Both the position numbers and the translations under genes were made by a program. From NCBI GenBank assembly GCA_037974665.1, contig CM075778.1, positions 29,346,001-29,410,000 of the forward strand: DNA of 64,000 bases. The letters are read 5' to 3'. This document shows positions 58,878 to 64,000 of the stretch, one piece after another (within the stretch, counting starts at the first letter, position 1; every line of letters begins with the position of its first letter). The notes under the pieces are model-generated. The model saw only the letters and a program-made list of their open reading frames with translations, was not told the origin of the DNA and searched no databases. The stretch is from Ehretia macrophylla (taxonomy: Eukaryota > Streptophyta > Magnoliopsida > Boraginales > Ehretiaceae).

Positions 58878-61800
58878 TGTATGATTTAGCTTTAATTGAT
58901 AAAGTTTATATGTACTATTTACTTGCGATCTTGTGAATTCTCGTGATTATTTGCAATTATCTCATGATATCTCGTGAATTCTCGAATTCGTATCGAGTTG
59001 TGCAACCTTTTCGGACATGGTAGTATAGAGAAACTCCGGGCAGCATCGGGCTGTCGGTCTAGCTCGGCTACCATGGTGCCTATTCCTTATCTCGCTGAGA
59101 CATATTCCTCTACCCTAGAGGCGTGGTTTACCTCGTTGGGGCATACGGACCTACCTCGGGAGAATGGATCGCAGGATCGGTATGAAGCCCTGCACGAAAC
59201 ATCATATACATATCATATCATTTAATAGGTGTTTGTCTTGATTTATGTGCATTTATGTGGTTTTAGGTACTTTTACGTTATTTTTCATACATTAATATTG
59301 TTTTACGTGCATTTGCATTGTATAACGCGCATTTGTGTGGTTTGAATATCGTAGGCAATAAATCATTTATACTACACTACACTAGCTAACTAGATTAGTT
59401 AAAATACTACAAGGTGACAAACTAGAAATACACACTTAGTTAAGGGGGCAATTTGGTCATTGGAGCCACCTAGATATTTCTACCTAACATAAAACACACC
59501 CAACACACTCCACACACACAAAAATACTGCAACACACACACACATCAAATCACACACAACACATACCAATCGATCAAGAGAAAAAAGAGGAGAAGAAGAA
59601 GAAATAAGCAACCCTAAGCCGATTTCCTCGTATTTTTGTGCATTCGCTCGCATTCCTAACGTGTATAAGGTGAGGGGAATCTTTTAAAAATTGATTTCAG
59701 AACTTATATTGCATATATACATGTTGTTGAGTAAGAAATTGTTGTATTAGACAAGTTTATACATGTACGTGTTTGTAGGATTTTGTTGTAGCTGCTGTAA
59801 TTTATGAATTGTTTGAGCAATTAATTATTTTGGGAAAAATCTGGAAACATCACATATTAATATAGACTTAGAGAGGTACAACTTTCATGTTGGACGAATT
59901 TTGAAGAAAAATCATTTACTTGCCCGAAAATGCCAAAATCAGTGAAGTTTGTAATTGAGCTAGTGCAGGACAGTTTTGTTTGCCTGAATTTTGTGGTGTT
60001 TTTTGCCTAGAAATGCTATCTAGAAAAAATTGAAAAACTTAGGGTAAGTAGTTTGATCAGTTAGGAACAAACTTTGTTTAGGCTAGAAAATTAAATAAAA
60101 TCGTTTAGGGTTCCTAAAACACTAAACATTGAAGTTGACAGAAATCGTGATCGATCTGGACAGTTTGCACACCTATATTGCTTAGTCATAACTTGATGAA
60201 TTTAACTTGGAATTAGGTGTTGTTTGATTCTAGAGTTATCTAATTTCGAAGAGATTTCCATACATGTCAAAATCCATTTATTTGGGAGATATTTTCTTAG
60301 GTAAATTTGCAGCCAAAGTTGAGCTCTTACTGTGATGTTGAAACTGTTGAGCTTATTTGTTTTGTGCTCCTAATGTTTCTTGAGGTTAAATAATGTATTA
60401 CAAGACATTGTTATTACTTGTTATATAATTTAATCTATGTGAATATATATAATATGTTGAAAGTGATGCTATGTACAATATGATATGATATTCTATGCAT
60501 TATATAACCTATCATGTGATTTATGTGCAAACTAATGAACACTTAGATGAGAAAGGTAAACCATATGAAAGAATAAATTTAATACTCCTCGAACCTTGTG
60601 GAACTTGAATTTTATTAACTTTAGATCGCTAAGAGAAATATTTCTAAGTTGATCTATAGCTACTTAAATGTAAGTGAAAATGAACTAGCTTTATATGTAA
60701 ATGGTAAAGGAGGAAATCTTGAACAATTAATGAACAGCTGATAGTTGAATTATGTTAGGTATTTAAGTAAGGTTTAATGTTGAGTAATGACTTATAGTTG
60801 ATTATCTAAGTGTTTAAATACAATTATATAGCATATGAATTGCACTTGTCAAGTTTCATGAATTGGATTAGTTAGCTACTTTGATTAAGCATGGTTAATT
60901 CTTTGATATATTGCTTATATATTGTAATTATGTGCGAGGGTTAATTGAATAATTGTAAGTCTATTTCGATCCTTGTTGAGAATTAGTTGTTAATAGCTAA
61001 AGTTAACTCTTGCTAGTAGTTGCTAGCCTTACTCATCTCATATGTGCCACTGTTCACCTACCAATATTTAGTTATTTGTATGACTACTTGAACTATGTAA
61101 TAATGTGGAATGAACAAGTGATTGTATAGCTTCTATTGTTGTTTGTTGAGATTTCATAATAGTTAAGTTAGAGTGGATATAATCAATTGTAAAATGTTAG
61201 GATAGTTATTTGAATGGAATTCGTATAGTTAATTGATAAGTGTTATACTTGTGTGAAAATACTAGGGTTGCACTTTAAGTTAAGTCAATGAAGGTTGGAA
61301 GTGAATATAGCTTTTTGCTAGTTTATGTAGCCTAATCTAAGGTGAGGGACTTCATCCTATTGTGCATTTAGTTCATTTACTTGCTCAATGATTTCATGAT
61401 TTAACCAAGTTACTTGAGTCGTATTTTGATATCTTGTGAATTACCTGAACCACGACTCTGAGGCATTCCCCTCCCCAGAGGCGTGGTTTACCTCGTTGGG
61501 CATACAGACCTACCCCAGGAGATATAATTCGTTAGATCGGGGTACATCCGGAGTACACCCGTGGGAGTTAAAAGCGGTTTTGTGCCGGCTTATTGATATA
61601 GTAAATATTTCTTGTGATTCGTGGTTCGTGATTCATGCTCGCGATTGGTGATATATCATTTTTAGAATCTCTCGCCGTGGCATAATCCACTACCCCAGAG
61701 GCTTAAACCGCTTCGTTGGGGCATATAGATCTACCACAGGAGAGTTAACTGTAATTATATTCCTTTATATGAGCTATTTAGTTATTAATGGATATTGTAA

Positions 61801-64000
61801 CTCTCGCTTGGGCCCTTGTTCCTTGGAGAGTTACCTTGATTGAACTCTCATTGTCATATTGTATACTTATTTTATTGTGGTTATTTCCTCTCCTTGATAT
61901 ATGACACTTAATAGTCAATTGTACATCAGTCTTGTCTTGTTGATTGTGTTAAGTGGCCATTGTGTTCCATTGTATATTCTTTATTGCTCATCTTTTAGTT
62001 ATAATTTCCTAAATATGCTATTTGGTTTTATTATCTCGATTGAATACTTTATCTTATAAATTAATTTTATGCTTTATATGCATTGTACGAAAATCTTTTC
62101 GAAAACTCGCTCACTGGGCATACGTGTTATAGTATGTTCATCCCTCTTGTAACCATTTCAGGTTCGGAGCCTTTGAAGTTGAGGTAAAGAAAGCTCGGGA
62201 TTCTACATGATCGAATATGTTAGTTGTAAATGTTTGGTTCTATGTATAATTGAGATAGTTAGGTTTCTTTTGAGGCCTGCGTACTTTGTATATATATTAG
62301 TTATAAGAAATATAACTTAAAGTTAAAGTCTTGATTGAGTTGATAGGTGTGGCTGAATTGTAATAACTTCAATGATTTATTTTGTTGTCTAATTCGCATG
62401 CATGCTTGTGTACTTTTGTTGAGTTAGTTGAGTTCCAAGGCTCGGATGGCCTTGATGAGTTTGTTGTATGTGATGATAGAAGAAGTTGGGAGTTATAGAG
62501 GAGATTGGACTTTGATTTCGAGGTTATAATTCCTTGTACAGGTTTTAGATAGTCATATAAACAGGGGAGACTCCATCCATTTTCCCTGATTTTCATGACT
62601 TGGGATTGGGATCAGGTTGTGTTTAGTGGATTTATAAAGCTCCTGTTTCCGTGAGGGAATGGGGCATTACAATCGGGGTACATCTGGAGTACCCCATTGG
62701 AAGAATAAGGGGTTTGCCAACATTCGCTTGAAGATCATGGTTCGTGATTCGAGATCGAAGATAAAGAAGATAAACAGTATCCTTTTGACATGTGTTTAAT
62801 ATTTATTCAATTGACTCGCTATATTGTATTACTTGTATGATTATCTTTGTTGCATTTCACGAAATGATTTTCGGAAACACCATTGGTTTACTGTATCCCC
62901 TCCCTCACTGAGTAACCTTGGTTACTCATTCCTCGTTTTAACATGTTTTAAGAGGTGCAGTTAGAGAAATTGTTGTTGCCTTGAATGCTGTTTAGCTGTG
63001 TTGCTTATCTTGCTGAGGTTGGAGTACCTATATGCTAGCTTTGTAAAGAATATGTTGAGGATGTGGTTATTATCTATTCTAAGTCCTATGGGTATTGTGT
63101 ATAATTGAGTTGTCTTGGATGAATGTAAATTGAAGTTAAAAGTATTATATGATGTTAGTAGTTAGTTGAGTTGTAAAAATTTTATGTTTTGCTTGTATGA
63201 TTTAGCTTTAATTGATAAAGTTTATATGTACTATTTACTTGTGATCTTATGAATTCTCGTGATTATTTGCAATTATCTCGTGATATCTCGTGAATTCTCG
63301 AATTCGTATTGGGTTGCCAACCTTTTCGGACATGGTAGTATCGAGAAACACTGGGTAGCATCGGGCTGTCGGTCTAGCTCGGCTACCATGGTGCCTATTC
63401 CCTATCTCGCTGAGGCATACTCCCTTACTCCAGAAGCGTGGTTCACCTCGTTGGGGTATACGGACCTACCTCGAGAGAATAGATCGTAGGATCGGGGTAC
63501 ATCCAGAGTACCATAATGGAAGAATAAGGGGTTTGCCAGCATTTGATTGAAGATCATGATTCGTGGTTCAAGATCGAAGATAAAAAAGATAAACCGTATC
63601 CTTTTGACATGTGTTTAATATTTATTCGATTGACTCGCTATATTGTATTACTTGTATGATTATTTTTGTTGCATTGCACGAAATGATTTTCGGAAACACC
63701 CATGGTTTACTGTATCCCCTCCCTCACTGAGTAACCTTAGTTACTCATTTCTCGTTTTAACATGTTTCAGGAGGTGCAGTTAGAGCAATTGTTGTTGCCT
63801 TGAATGTTGTTTAGCTGTGTTGCTTATCTTGCTGAGGTTGGAGTGCCTAAATGCTAGCTTTGTAAAGAATATGTCGAGGATGTGGTTATTATCTATTCTG
63901 AGTCCTATGGGTATTATGTATAATTGAGTTGTCTTGGATGAATGTAAATTGAAGTTAAAAGTATTATATGATGTTAGTAGTTAGTTAAGTTGTAAAAATT
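58878..64000. repeat. Tandem duplication of about 0.8 kb in LTR A
   Basis: Unit 1 is 58878-59180 plus 62677-63187; unit 2 is about 63196 to at least 64000. They are nearly identical over long stretches, for example the region starting TGTATGATTTAGCTTTAATT and the one ending GTTGTAAAAATT. Only unit 1 contains LTR B, so either LTR B came after the duplication or it was not copied. Confidence 0.85.
59181..62671 (+). repeat. Solo LTR B, 3491 bp, nested in LTR A
   Basis: Begins TATGAAGCCCTGC (first TG decayed to TA), ends GGGGCATTACA, and is flanked by an exact 5-bp repeat ATCGG (59176-59180 and 62672-62676). The flanks join into the conserved GGATCGGGGTACAT block of LTR A, confirming the insertion point. 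Inside, the CCCAGAGGCGTGG...TACCTCGTTGGG block occurs twice (about 61475 and 61693). No coding region. Confidence 0.9.

Larger units (their letters stand above)
56722..64000 (+). repeat. Long-LTR family member A, partial, interrupted
   Basis: Begins TGTAATAGCCCAG. It has a TA-rich TATA region near 57240-57266 followed by a leader-like stretch, as in the related LTRs. It shares the block CAACCTTTTCGGA(C/T)ATGGTAG through GGAGTACC with the LTRs at 34189, 48926 and 59181. It is split by LTR B at 59181-62671 and carries a tandem duplication of about 0.8 kb. No end in GTTACA appears before the window closes, so whether it is solo or part of a full element is unknown. Confidence 0.75.

Overview
The window is nuclear DNA of a flowering plant, most likely a eudicot. 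It is very AT-rich, has GT-AG introns, and holds plant-type retrotransposons, MULE, hAT and CACTA-like elements plus fragments of plant genes. I cannot name the species. There are no bacterial features, tRNA, rRNA or CRISPR arrays that I can see. Nearly everything is transposable-element sequence. One substantial host gene is present, a fatty acyl-CoA reductase (FAR) on the minus strand at 37273-45432.

Layout. 1-4600: a MULE-type MITE with a perfect 9-bp target duplication, a copia-type solo LTR, one copy of a duplicated segment and a second copia-LTR-like piece. 4642-7267: a 5'-truncated L1-type LINE with RT and RNase H remnants and an 11-bp target duplication. 7611-8811: a non-autonomous hAT element. 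9270-17693: two adjacent CACTA-like elements of similar architecture; the first carries a broken genomic fragment of the E3 ligase gene HOS1, the second an exon-like fragment I do not recognise. 17979-19083: a small TIR element carrying a B-type CDK fragment fused to several exons of a plastid omega-3 fatty acid desaturase. 19793-20166: the last two exons of a second FAR copy, a pseudogene. 20367 to about 20960: a copia-type LTR on the minus strand.

21555-32772 is an 11.2-kb Athila-like Ty3/gypsy element with both LTRs (1680 and 1686 bp), 5-bp target duplication GATAT, PBS and polypurine tract. Its gag-pol frame is broken by stops, frameshifts and a 53-bp tandem duplication. A Helitron-like 3' terminus lies at 34086-34117, and a 3.0-kb solo LTR (34189-37185) ends 88 bp beyond the FAR stop codon.

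The FAR gene has ten inferred exons. Its introns hold a MITE, a TIR element, a SINE-like insertion, a tandem duplication and a roughly 430-bp TTA/TTG microsatellite. All exons stay in frame except at exon 2, which has lost about 11 codons around the expected cofactor-binding strand. Reading through needs an alternative splice donor 4 bp downstream, so the gene may be altered or dead.

45797-46506 is another hAT derivative. 46632-56697 is a nested stack: duplicated segment, then a MITE in it, then a 9.2-kb MULE with long TIRs in the MITE. The MULE holds a transposase-gene remnant split by a 3.1-kb solo LTR, a smaller MULE-like element that itself contains a LINE tail, and a GRF zinc-finger fragment. 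56722-64000 is a further LTR of the same long-LTR family. It is interrupted by a related 3.5-kb LTR, carries an internal tandem duplication of about 0.8 kb and runs off the window.

No cooperating gene system or operon is visible. The interest lies in captured gene fragments, the FAR gene and its partial inverted duplicate, the depth of nesting, and several strong inverted repeats, notably 65-bp arms matching at 63 positions inside the LTR at 48926-52063.
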